A DNA stretch of 45,162 nucleotides from CAWUKT01 sp963923035 (GTDB lineage: Bacteria; Bacteroidota; Bacteroidia; J057; JADKCL01). The DNA lies in assembly GCA_963923035.1 (NCBI GenBank), contig CAWUKT010000058.1, forward strand, positions 1-45,162. The letters are read 5' to 3'. Numbering within the stretch: the first letter of the stretch is position 1; each line of letters opens with the position of its first letter. Both the position numbers and the translations under genes were made by a program. Of this stretch, positions 34,262 through 42,400 are shown in pieces. The notes beneath the pieces are model-generated. The model saw only the letters and a list, made by a program, of their open reading frames with translations. It had not been told where the DNA came from and searched no databases.

Positions 34262-34269
34262 CAAAGGTA
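34262..34269 (-). promoter_or_regulatory. -7 box TACCTTTG of the riboswitch operon
   Basis: The minus strand reads the canonical TACCTTTG about six bases before the predicted transcript start at about 34256. No perfect -33 TTTG lies at 19-21 bases; GTTG is nearer, at 11. Confidence 0.6.
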
Positions 34270-34301
34270 GCACTTTTTACAACTTTTATAGTCGGGAGGC
34301 G

Positions 34302-34331
34302 TTCTCATCCTGTGAAACTCCTGTATTTTTG
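34302..34331 (+). promoter_or_regulatory. Promoter of the thioredoxin-fold gene cluster
   Basis: TTC (34302-34304), a 19-base spacer and TATTTTTG (34324-34331). Four bases (CAGC) then ATG 34336, implying a leaderless transcript. Confidence 0.55.
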
Positions 34332-34335
34332 CAGC

Positions 34336-34818
34336 ATGAAATTCGTTCTCTCCCTCCTGTTTCTGGGACTCATGGCCAGTACCGCCACCGCCCAGCAACC
34401 TGAAGTGATCAAGTATGGCGACCTGTCCAGCCGGATCGAAGCGGACAGCGATACCTTGTATGTGGTCAACTTTTGGGCGACCTGGTGTCGGCCCTGTGTG
34501 CTGGAATTGCCCTATTTCGACGCCGCCCAAGCCGAATTCGCAGATCAAACGGTAAAGGTCCTGTTGGTCAGTTTAGACTTCGTGGAAGACTACGACACGA
34601 AACTGCTGCCCTTTTTGAAGCGGCGACCCACGGCCTCGGAAGTGGTCCTGTTGGACGAACCCAAGTACAATACGTGGCTTGACAAGGTCTCTCCGGAATG
34701 GAGCGGTGCCTTACCCGCGACCATTTTTGTCAAAACATCTTCCGATATTCGGGTGTTCCACGAGGGAGATTATACCCAAGAAGAATTATTTCACAAGATT
34801 GAATCACTAATACAATAA
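34336..34818 (+). CDS. Secreted TlpA-like thioredoxin-fold protein
   Basis: The protein has 160 residues from ATG 34336; an upstream in-frame ATG lies before the -7 box and is unlikely. A signal peptide ends at ATAQQ. The active site WCRPC (50-54) sits in VVNFWATWCRPCVLELP, the TlpA/ResA pattern. The cis-Pro occurs in GALPATIFV. It is probably a periplasmic reductant for protein or haem-maturation thiols. The next gene starts 8 bases downstream and is likely co-transcribed. Confidence 0.85.
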   Translation: MKFVLSLLFLGLMASTATAQQPEVIKYGDLSSRIEADSDTLYVVNFWATWCRPCVLELPYFDAAQAEFADQTVKVLLVSLDFVEDYDTKLLPFLKRRPTASEVVLLDEPKYNTWLDKVSPEWSGALPATIFVKTSSDIRVFHEGDYTQEELFHKIESLIQ

Positions 34819-34826
34819 ATACCATC

Positions 34827-35459
34827 ATGCGGAAGCTCACCACAATTTTTTCCCTGATCCTGTTGGCTGCTTTCTTCAGCTACAACGAACTCTACGCCCA
34901 GGTAGACAGCGACCTGGTCGGTGAAGAGGCTCCCGGATTTGAACTCAAGAACATCGACGGATCGACCGTCGCGTTGGACGATTACCTGGAAGACGATGCC
35001 GTCAAAGGTGCCATCGTCATCTTTACCTGCAACCACTGTCCCTACGCGAAGCTCTACGAAGACCGTATCGTCGCACTGGATGCCAAGTTCAAAAGCCAGG
35101 GTTTCCCGGTCATCGCCATCAACCCGAATGACCCCGAAGCCTATCCCGAGGATGACTTCAAGAACATGATCAAGCGGGCCGAGGAAAAAGGCTTTACCTT
35201 CCCTTACCTCGTCGACGAGACCCAGGACATCGCCAAGGCCTATGCCGCCACGCGCACGCCCCACAACTACCTCCTCAACAAAGAAGATGGTAAGTTCGTC
35301 ATCCGCTACGTAGGTGCCATCGACGATGCTCCGCGGAACGCGGAAGAAGCTGGTGACCTCTACATGGAGGATGCTGTCCAGGCCCTCATGGAAGGAGATT
35401 CCCCGGACGTACGCCACACGAAGGCCGTCGGCTGCTCCATCAAGTGGAAGAAAAGCTGA
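34827..35459 (+). CDS. Secreted redoxin (AhpC/TSA-like) with CNHC motif
   Basis: The protein has 210 residues. A signal peptide (MRKLTTIFSLILLAAFFSYNELYAQ) precedes a peroxiredoxin-like thioredoxin fold. The active-site segment is IFTCNHCPYAK, with C68 and C71. TRTPHNYLLN holds the cis-Pro strand and the C-terminus is AVGCSIKWKK with a third Cys. It is closely related to the protein at 35536, which lacks the signal peptide. Periplasmic thiol-disulfide or peroxide chemistry is likely; the substrate is unknown. Confidence 0.82.
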   Translation: MRKLTTIFSLILLAAFFSYNELYAQVDSDLVGEEAPGFELKNIDGSTVALDDYLEDDAVKGAIVIFTCNHCPYAKLYEDRIVALDAKFKSQGFPVIAINPNDPEAYPEDDFKNMIKRAEEKGFTFPYLVDETQDIAKAYAATRTPHNYLLNKEDGKFVIRYVGAIDDAPRNAEEAGDLYMEDAVQALMEGDSPDVRHTKAVGCSIKWKKS

Positions 35460-35483
35460 TTGAATTGTCCTAAGAATATATGA

Positions 35484-35517
35484 ATGCCGGTCTGGACCCC
35501 CAGGCCGGTATTTTTTT
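35484..35517 (+). terminator. Intrinsic terminator between the two redoxin genes
   Basis: ATGCCGGTCTGG (35484-35495) pairs with CCAGGCCGGTAT (35500-35511, two G-U pairs), loop ACCC, then a T run to 35517. It separates the secreted copy's operon from the cytoplasmic copy. Confidence 0.9.
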
Positions 35518-35523
35518 ATCCCT

Positions 35524-35531
35524 TACTTTTG
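35524..35531 (+). promoter_or_regulatory. -7 box TACTTTTG four bases before the cytoplasmic redoxin start
   Basis: TACTTTTG matches TAnnTTTG and is followed by CCCC and ATG 35536, again predicting a leaderless mRNA. It lies just behind the preceding terminator's T run. Confidence 0.6.
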
Positions 35532-35535
35532 CCCC

Positions 35536-36054
35536 ATGAACTTTGATTTCTCCCTCCCCAATGTCGACGGCCGCACCGTTTCCCTGGCCGATTATGCTGA
35601 TCAACAAGGCGTCGCGGTGGTGTTTACCTGCAACCACTGCCCCTACGCCGTGGCCTATGAACTTCGGCTGATCGCCCTCCACAATGCCTTTGCCGAGCGC
35701 GGCATCCCCGTGGTCGCCATCAGCTCCAACGATGCCGTCCAGTATCCCCAGGACAGTTTTGACCTGATGAAGGTACGGGCCGAGCAGCGCGGATTTCCCT
35801 TCGTTTATCTCTACGATGAAAGCCAGGCGATTGCCCACGCCTATGGCGCGACGCGGACTCCCCATGTATTCTTACTGAAGCGGGAAGGCGAAGCCTGGCA
35901 CCAGGTATACGCTGGAGCCATCGACGACAATTACCAGGATGCGGGACGGGTGCAGAAAAAGTACCTCGCGGAGGCGATGGAGGCTGTACTCACCGGGGCC
36001 GAACCTGCGCTGGGGCAGACCGATCCGGTGGGGTGTTCGGTAAAATGGAAATAG
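35536..36054 (+). CDS. Cytoplasmic redoxin with CNHC motif, paralogue of the upstream gene
   Basis: The protein has 172 residues and no signal peptide (MNFDFSLPNVDGRTVSL). The active site is VFTCNHCPYAV (C32, C35). TRTPHVFLLK and the C-terminal PVGCSVKWK match the secreted protein at 34827 block by block. This is a tandem duplication with one copy for the envelope and one for the cytoplasm. It has its own promoter. Chemistry is inferred from the fold. Confidence 0.82.
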   Translation: MNFDFSLPNVDGRTVSLADYADQQGVAVVFTCNHCPYAVAYELRLIALHNAFAERGIPVVAISSNDAVQYPQDSFDLMKVRAEQRGFPFVYLYDESQAIAHAYGATRTPHVFLLKREGEAWHQVYAGAIDDNYQDAGRVQKKYLAEAMEAVLTGAEPALGQTDPVGCSVKWK

Positions 36055-36066
36055 GGATTCGGCGGC

Positions 36067-36267
36067 TTACCAGCGACTCATGCTTCTCGGCTTGATGGCC
36101 TTCTTGCGGCCCTTGACCGGTTTGCGCTTCGGTTTCTTGACCACAGTTACATTGCGGTCGCCGGGCCAGAGGGATACGGTGCGACGGCTACTGCGGCATC
36201 CGGTGGTGGTGAACAGGGTGCCGGCAATCATCAGGGCGGCCAGGCCGAAGGTGACGTACTTTTTCAT
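36067..36267 (-). CDS. Small basic lipoprotein
   Basis: The protein has 66 residues from ATG 36267 (MKKYVTFGLAALMIAGTLFTTTGC). A longer frame adds 19 implausible residues. The signal peptide ends in a lipobox-like TTGC. The mature part is only about 43 residues and ends in a Lys/Arg-rich stretch (KKPKRKPVKGRKKAIKP). No family is recognised; the basic tail could bind lipopolysaccharide, peptidoglycan or nucleic acid. TATATTGA lies four bases before the ATG, a weak match to the -7 box spacing seen elsewhere in the window. Confidence 0.65.
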   Translation of the reverse strand: MKKYVTFGLAALMIAGTLFTTTGCRSSRRTVSLWPGDRNVTVVKKPKRKPVKGRKKAIKPRSMSRW

Positions 36268-36320
36268 GCGTTCAATATAGAAAATTTGTTGCAATCGGTT
36301 GCGTAGGGTGGAGGACAGGA

Positions 36321-36797
36321 TCAATCGAACCGGGCCACCAGGTATTCGTTCTTGAACTTGATAAAGCTAATCTGGTAACTTTTGACCTTTCCTTTTAGGC
36401 TCGTGAACTCGAGGTCCCATACAAACAGGTCGCGTTCGTAGCCGTAGACCACCCGGAAGTTTTTGTTGTGCCAGAGGGCCGATTTCTTCAGGTGGTGCCG
36501 GAGCCGGTTGAGGAGGTTTTCGGCGTAGAGCCGGTCGTGGGGATCATTGGGATTGAGGCGGGAGCGGAAATTGCGGAGCGGGTCCCGGCCATTGTAGATG
36601 CAGGCGTGGAGGAAAGGACCGTAGTTCCGGTTTTCGACCATCTTCATCACCTTGCCCAGGGCATCCTGGGTCTTCTCCTTGATTTCAGCCGTTTGGGTTT
36701 CGGTATAGGTCTGTTGGGCGGAAAGGAAATGGGCACTGAATGCCAGCAGCAGCATCCAAACTCCGGTCATCATTGATTTACGCATCATAGTATTCAT
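36321..36797 (-). CDS. Secreted protein, paralogue of the adjacent lipoprotein
   Basis: The protein has 158 residues with several Met codons at the start (MNTMMRKSMM); 36797 is chosen because its ATG overlaps the previous stop (ATGA). A signal peptide ends at LSAQQ. The mature part is one alpha/beta domain ending FIKFKNEYLVARFD. The same pattern (FLRIRNQFLLADFE) ends the protein encoded just upstream, so the two are diverged duplicates. No known family recognised. Confidence 0.68.
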   Translation of the reverse strand: MNTMMRKSMMTGVWMLLLAFSAHFLSAQQTYTETQTAEIKEKTQDALGKVMKMVENRNYGPFLHACIYNGRDPLRNFRSRLNPNDPHDRLYAENLLNRLRHHLKKSALWHNKNFRVVYGYERDLFVWDLEFTSLKGKVKSYQISFIKFKNEYLVARFD

Positions 36798-37303
36798 TCA
36801 AAATCTGCCAATAAAAACTGATTGCGGATACGGAGAAAGGTCACGGTCGCCGGCTCCACCTTTCCGTCTTGGAAGCGGAGCTCCACGCTCAGTACATTCC
36901 ATTCGCCCTCCGGCTCATCTTTTTTCTCGAATCCAACCGCCTCGAAATGATCGAGGCCGTCCATCCGGTACCGAAAGATTTCGGACATCCGATCCACGAT
37001 GGCCCGGTCCCCCGGGGTATCGTAGGTGCAGGTCGCCCGGTACGCCCGGGCGTCATCCGCTCCCTTGTACAACATCAAATCTGCGGCCAATTCATGGTCC
37101 CGATCCGAAAAGAGCTCGATAAGATGCTGGAAAGTCTGTTCAGCCCGTTCCTGGTCTTCTGACATCAGGGCTGGCGTCACAGCCGACTTCGTCGAAGTGG
37201 CTTCTGGGGCGGTCACCCTGTCTTCTTCCGTAGACGCCGGCGCACCAGCACTACATCCGGCCACTACCAGTGCCAAAACGATATACCAAAAACGGATTTT
37301 CAT
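36794..37303 (-). CDS. Lipoprotein of unknown function
   Basis: The protein has 169 residues from ATG 37303 (MKIRFWYIVLALVVAGCS, lipobox VAGC); ten further codons upstream are open but spoil the signal. A Thr/Ser/Ala-rich linker precedes a domain with LMLYKGADDARAYRATC and a C-terminal VTFLRIRNQFLLADFE. It shares this domain with the next gene, which it overlaps by four bases. Likely first gene of a three-gene envelope operon (37303 to 36067). No terminator is seen after 36067. Confidence 0.68.
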   Translation of the reverse strand: MKIRFWYIVLALVVAGCSAGAPASTEEDRVTAPEATSTKSAVTPALMSEDQERAEQTFQHLIELFSDRDHELAADLMLYKGADDARAYRATCTYDTPGDRAIVDRMSEIFRYRMDGLDHFEAVGFEKKDEPEGEWNVLSVELRFQDGKVEPATVTFLRIRNQFLLADFE

Positions 37304-37477
37304 GTCTGATCCCATCTGTTGCTCCCTTTTCAAGTTGAAAAATAATCTTCATTAATCGAAATATTGTCTGGGAAAGTCACTGGCCATCTTTCCGGCCTGT
37401 TTTTTGTACCTTGTCAATGGAACGACAATTTGACCCCGGAAGGGCATGTAGATTTGACCCAAAATAATCAGTACCCG

Positions 37478-38200
37478 ATGAAGAAAACATTTCTCAACAG
37501 TCTCCTGCTCCTGTTGGCACTCACACTTGCCTCCAGCCTCCAGGCCTCCTTCTTCACCGATACCGACGCCTTCCTCAAGAAGAATGTCTCCTATGGAAAA
37601 GTAGACTATGCCGGTATCAAAGCCAGTCCCGCAGAGCTCAACAGCCTCGTCAGCCAGGTCGCGAGCTATGCCTATTCCTCCAAAGACAAGAACACCCAGA
37701 AAGCATTTCTCATCAATGCCTACAATATCTTGGTGATCAAGAATGTGGTGGACCACTACCCCATTGCCAAGCCCTTGGACGTTCCTGGTTTCTTCGACAA
37801 GACCAAATTCAAGGTGGCAGGCATGTCTTTGACCCTGAGCGACATCGAAAACAAGAAGATTCGCCCGGTATTCAAGGATTCCCGCACCCACTTTGCGTTG
37901 GTATGTGCCGCCAAAAGCTGCCCGCCCCTCGCCAACTACGCCTTTATGCCCTCCAAAGTGGACGCCCAATTGGATGCGATCACCAAGAAGGCCATGAACA
38001 ACAAGTACTTCATGAAGGTTGATGCCGAGAAAAAGACCGTTCGTTTCTCCAAAATCTTCGAATGGTACAAGGAAGACTTCCTCGCAGAGGCAGACGATGT
38101 ATTGGCCTACGTCAACAAGTACCGCACCACCGCCATTCCCAGTAGCTACAAGCAGAGCTTCTACACCTACAACTGGGCATTGAACGAAAAAAAAAAGTAA
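37478..38200 (+). CDS. DUF547-domain secreted protein, probably fused by frameshift to the downstream barrel
   Basis: The zero-frame product has 240 residues from ATG 37478 (MKKTFLNSLLLLLALTLASSLQA, signal peptide). DUF547 spans most of the rest: VDYAGIKASPAELNSLV, AFLINAYNILVIKNVVDHYP, and the conserved HFALVCAAKSCPPL. It ends LNEKKK followed by TAA. The last codons are A AAA AAG in an A10 run. A shift of -1 there leads into an open frame of 1175 further bases that holds an outer-membrane barrel, giving a 631-residue product. Function of DUF547 is not established; it resembles a papain-like fold in outline. Confidence 0.82.
   Translation: MKKTFLNSLLLLLALTLASSLQASFFTDTDAFLKKNVSYGKVDYAGIKASPAELNSLVSQVASYAYSSKDKNTQKAFLINAYNILVIKNVVDHYPIAKPLDVPGFFDKTKFKVAGMSLTLSDIENKKIRPVFKDSRTHFALVCAAKSCPPLANYAFMPSKVDAQLDAITKKAMNNKYFMKVDAEKKTVRFSKIFEWYKEDFLAEADDVLAYVNKYRTTAIPSSYKQSFYTYNWALNEKKK
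38187..38197 (+). other. A10G slippery site (candidate programmed -1 frameshift or slippage site)
   Basis: Ten A and one G. In the zero frame the heptamer reads A AAA AAG (38191-38197), the dnaX-type slippery sequence, directly followed by TAA. A short hairpin ACGACT-(8)-AGTCGT (38210-38229) begins 12 bases on, and a 12-bp stem lies at 38240-38283. A single-base homopolymer error in assembly would look the same. Confidence 0.5.
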
Positions 38201-38239
38201 CTAAAACAGACGACTCTCCTTCCAGTCGTTCAAATACTT

Positions 38240-38283
38240 CGCCGTCGACTTCACCTTCATCAGGGGAAAAGAAGTCGACGGCG
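38240..38283 (+). other. Perfect 12-bp hairpin downstream of the slippery site
   Basis: CGCCGTCGACTT (38240-38251) pairs with AAGTCGACGGCG (38272-38283), loop 20 bases. There is no T run, so it is not a terminator. It lies within the disordered-linker coding part of the -1 frame. Confidence 0.5.
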
Positions 38284-38445
38284 ACTGTTTCTGGGGGGGA
38301 CGAAGGGGTCAAGTCCCAGCGCCAGTCAGTCGGGAAAGCTGCTACGGTCAATGTCAGTGAGGCCCGGGAGAACGATACTTCCGAGGACAGCATTTTTGTC
38401 GCTCCCGATCACCTCGATCCGGAAACCCGCGCCGCAAAAGAGCAG

Positions 38446-39372
38446 ATGAGAGAGGAAGCAGAAGAAAATGCAATGGCTTCCGAGGACCAAATGGAGGAGG
38501 AAATGGAGGCAGAGGAAGAAGGATGGGAAGACGAAGAAGAGGAGTTGGAAGAAACTGGAGACCGGAACCGCCTTCAATTGTACACGCCGTCCTCGCTCCT
38601 CGAATGGGGACAGTGGGAAGTCAAATATTTCCAACAGCTCTATTCCCAAACCCGTTTCTACGATGGCAATGGCGAGTCCATCGATCAGGGAAGTCGTTCC
38701 AATTTTTACAGTGGCATCCTGAACTTCACCTTGGGCTACAACAAGCGCGTCAATTTTGGGTTTGACGCCTGGATCCAGGCTGCATCCATCGATAGCCCCG
38801 AAAGCTCCCCCTTCAAATTGTTCACGTTCCCCGGCGGCAGCCAGGGCCGGGTGCTGTTATCGGCCATCGGACCCAAGGTCAAGTGGCAACCGCTCCGCAA
38901 GGTCAATGACTTTACCTTACAGAGCTCCCTGCTCCTCCCCGTCGCCAACGATCCCGAAGGCCGCGAAAACAACCGCCCCTTCGTCGCCACCCAGAACATC
39001 CTTTGGTGGACCCAGATCTTCTATACCTGGAACTTCCACGAGAAGGCCCAGCTCTTTTCCGAGATCGACCTCTACTGGAACATCGACCGTCGCCTGGACT
39101 TCGGCCAAAGTGGATTCTTTGCCACGCCTGCGTCGGCATTCCTCAGCTATTTCCCCACCCAGAAAGCCACCGTTTACGTGATGAACCAGTTCTGGCCCAC
39201 CCTCGGCGAGGGTGTCTTTTCCAGCTGGTGGTACCAGGCTGGCGTCGGCGCCAAGTACCAGGTCAGCAAAGGCGTGGACCTGGAAGTCATGTACGGCCGC
39301 TTCCTCGCGGGCCGCGGAGCCGCCGGTCCGGCCACGACTTTCAACTTCGGCGTGCGCTTCGTGAAGTGGTAA
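38446..39372 (+). CDS. Outer-membrane beta-barrel protein without its own signal peptide
   Basis: From the first ATG (38446) the product has 308 residues. It opens with a very acidic stretch (about 1-38, mostly Glu) and then shows barrel-like alternating strands from LYTPSSLLEWGQWEVKYF to the aromatic end FNFGVRFVKW. A barrel needs export, yet no signal peptide is present. The same frame is open back to 38146 without any ATG or GTG, passing through a Ser/Thr/Lys-rich linker. The simplest reading is that it is the C-terminal half of the DUF547 protein, joined by a -1 shift at 38191-38197. Possibly a pore or tethering barrel with DUF547 in the periplasm; this is inference. Confidence 0.72.
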   Translation: MREEAEENAMASEDQMEEEMEAEEEGWEDEEEELEETGDRNRLQLYTPSSLLEWGQWEVKYFQQLYSQTRFYDGNGESIDQGSRSNFYSGILNFTLGYNKRVNFGFDAWIQAASIDSPESSPFKLFTFPGGSQGRVLLSAIGPKVKWQPLRKVNDFTLQSSLLLPVANDPEGRENNRPFVATQNILWWTQIFYTWNFHEKAQLFSEIDLYWNIDRRLDFGQSGFFATPASAFLSYFPTQKATVYVMNQFWPTLGEGVFSSWWYQAGVGAKYQVSKGVDLEVMYGRFLAGRGAAGPATTFNFGVRFVKW

Positions 39373-39389
39373 GCACGTCCCAGAACACA

Positions 39390-39424
39390 AAAAAAGCGGT
39401 CTCTTCCGGGGGACCGCTTTTTTT
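39390..39424. terminator. Bidirectional terminator between convergent units
   Basis: AAAAAAGCGGTCTC (39390-39403) pairs with GGGACCGCTTTTTT (39410-39423). A and T runs flank both sides, so it can end transcription from either direction. Confidence 0.9.
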
Positions 39425-39438
39425 GCTTTCAGCCAAAT

Positions 39439-42400
39439 TCAAACCGTCTCATCTCCTTCTTTGCTCATGATGGCCTGGAGGATCGAATAGGTCAGAATGC
39501 AGCCTTCCTTCACCAAAAAGATCGTTGGATGTACCTTCACCTTCGCAAATGGGGTGAGGACGCGTCCCCCATTCCAGGCCACACTGGAGAAGGTGGAGAC
39601 AATTCCCCAACCCGTGAGATTGTAACACAAGGAGGCAATCGGAGGGACCGTGGCGCACAGTCCCAACAGGACATCCACCCAGGGGCTGACCTTCGACCAA
39701 GTCATCATCGAAGCGCTTGTGTCCTTCTTGTAGGTAAACATGTCGACGAATTTTTGGATGGCGGTCAATCCGTAAACAGCCTCGTTCAGGATTTGGTACC
39801 AGGTCTGAGAGGGCGATTTGACGATTCCTGCCGCCAGGTTCGGGGCCGTGGTCAGGTAGAAAAATGCACCATTGGTGATGCTGATCGCCTTGCTTTCCCC
39901 ATCGAGGCTTTTCAACAAGGTTGTGCATGAAAAGACCACTCCGGAAATTGCGGCGGTCGAGTGCAAAAACTGGTAGAGGGTAAGGAGATTTTCGTCGGCT
40001 CCCGCCGGGATGGAACTGTCCATGGCCCGGCTATTGAAGTTGACGGCAGCCGTCGTGGTCGTCGTCGGAGTGTACAGGTCCTGCAATTCGGACCAGGAGC
40101 CGGCATTGATCACCGAAGAAGTGAAGCTGTTGTCGGGAAAGGGAGCCTGGCCATTGACCACTTTAAACAAAATGGTTGCGGGAAAAGCCGCCACCAAACA
40201 AGCCAGGTCCATGATGGTCAGTTGTGAGCCCGCAATCTCTTCGTAGAGCCAGGACAACACGGGAATGTCGATCTCCGCATTCAGGACATCGCTCAGGCCG
40301 CTCATGAGCAATCCGAGGATCTCAATGACCGTATCGAGGATGTTCTGGGCGGTTTCCACCAGCGCATTGGCCAGGATGGCCAGCAACCGGGTGACGATCT
40401 CGGTCAGCGAAAGGGTGTTGAGTTGGGTGAGAATTTGCGTGTAAATGTCCTCGATCGCCTCCACAAAGATCTCTCCCTCGTTTTCCATAGCGACCACCAC
40501 ATCATTGAGGAGCGTCTCCAAATCGGAGCTGTCGACGGGCTCGGCATCGTAGGTCACATTGGCCGCGGAGATGTTCTGCTGGAACTGGTAGCTGCTCCAT
40601 TGGGCCTGGGGACTTTGGGAGGCGGCAGGAGGTGGATTGTTACTGCTCAGGCTGTTGACCGTATCGGTCCCGGCATCCAGCCCCGCCATTCCCTCCAATA
40701 CATCACTCATTTCCCCAAAAAACTGGTCCAGGTCCGCTTGGATATTCGGGAGCTGGGTTTGGGAATAGGCAATGTACTGGTTGACGATGTTCTTGAGGGC
40801 GTCTTTGGAACGGAGGATATCGTTCCATTGAAAAATGAAGCCCAGCCATTTGACCAGGTCTTCCAACACAACGAGGATTGCATTGAAAATGGCCAACAGG
40901 GTATTGATGACGTCCGCGATGCACTCCACGATGAAGTACATGGTCTCCTCGGCAATCGTGACCATCACGTGCCAGACATCTCCCACCAGGTCGAAGACAA
41001 ATTCTGTGACATCCTCCACGACGTCACCTACCCAACGGAAAAAATCTCCGGCCGCCGTGAGGACCGGCTCCGATTCCGCGTCCAGCTGCAGGGTAGTCGG
41101 CTGGAGCAGTCGCTGGGGACGGTGGTAGCCCAATTTCAGGACGGCTTCTTTTCCCCCGTGAAAGCGAATATTGCGCCCGCGCAGGGACAGGGCCCAGGTC
41201 GTGGGCCCGCTGACCTTCATTTGGGTGGTATCCGGCGAATCCGTGCTGACCGATCCGTCCTCGGGGAGGTTCGACGTCAGGTGGGGAAACTGCTGCAAGG
41301 CATCCACAATCGCCTGTTTGTCATCGTCGGAGGTCCCCGCCGGAATCAAGGGCTTCGAATTTCCCTGCTCATCGTACAAAGTAATATTGTCCAGATCCTC
41401 CACGCTGTCGACGCCCTGGCTGCGGGACAGGATTTCATTCATGGGATTGATGGAGACTTCGCTGCCGTCGGCCTGTTGGAGGTAATAGGGCACGAGGCTG
41501 AGATCAGAGGTCTCCTGGACCAGGGTGCACTGCCCATTCATGTCGGTGGTCAGCGGGGCAAATTTGTCCGTATCGAGCTGCTTGTACAGCCCATTGGCAT
41601 AGATGCTGACCGGCCCAATCGCCTTCAGGCCCAATTTGAGGCCCTTGACCGGTTGATTATTGGTGTCGGTGACGGCGATCTGGGTAGTATAGGAAATAAA
41701 TTCGACCACATCGTCGGTCGCCAGCCCGGGGAGCAGGATGGAACGTTCCTGCCAAATGGTAGTGGAAGGGTCCTGTTGTAGGCGCATCAGCACGCTTCCC
41801 TGGAGGTGGGCAAAGATCTCGTTGGCCCCGGTCTGAAAGTTGATCTGGGAGGAAATGGCAGTCGCATCTTTGAAAATGGGCGCGGGATTCGTCCAGGCCG
41901 ACGCATTGCCTTCCGAGCCGGTCGGACAACTGGCATAAAAAACCTGTCCCGATCCATTCAGTCCCCAGAGGACCGTTCTGATTCCGTCACTGTGGACATA
42001 CAGGCCCGATACCTCGCTGACCAGGGCATCCACCAGGATCGGCTGGCCCTCGGCAAAGCTCTGTTGGGCATCCGCGGCGTAGTATTGGATGCAGCCATTG
42101 CCCGCCACATACAGATCCGTTTCATTGCTCGAATTGACGGGGAGGATGGCGAGGCTGCTGGGCTGGTCGGGCGGGGTCAGTTTGGTGACGGTAGGCGGAC
42201 CGAAAATGCCCTCGAAGGGGGTAAAGAGCAGGGAAAAGCTGCCGCTCAAGCCCCCCAGGCTGTACATCCCCGTGCTTGTGGCTCCGTGGGCCAGGCCGAT
42301 GCCCTCCCCCAGGACTTCATCGTAGTTTTCTGCGGTTTCGAAAATGGTCCACACTCCGCTGCTGGCCGAGGAGGCGAGGCTCACCTGGTAATTCTGGACG

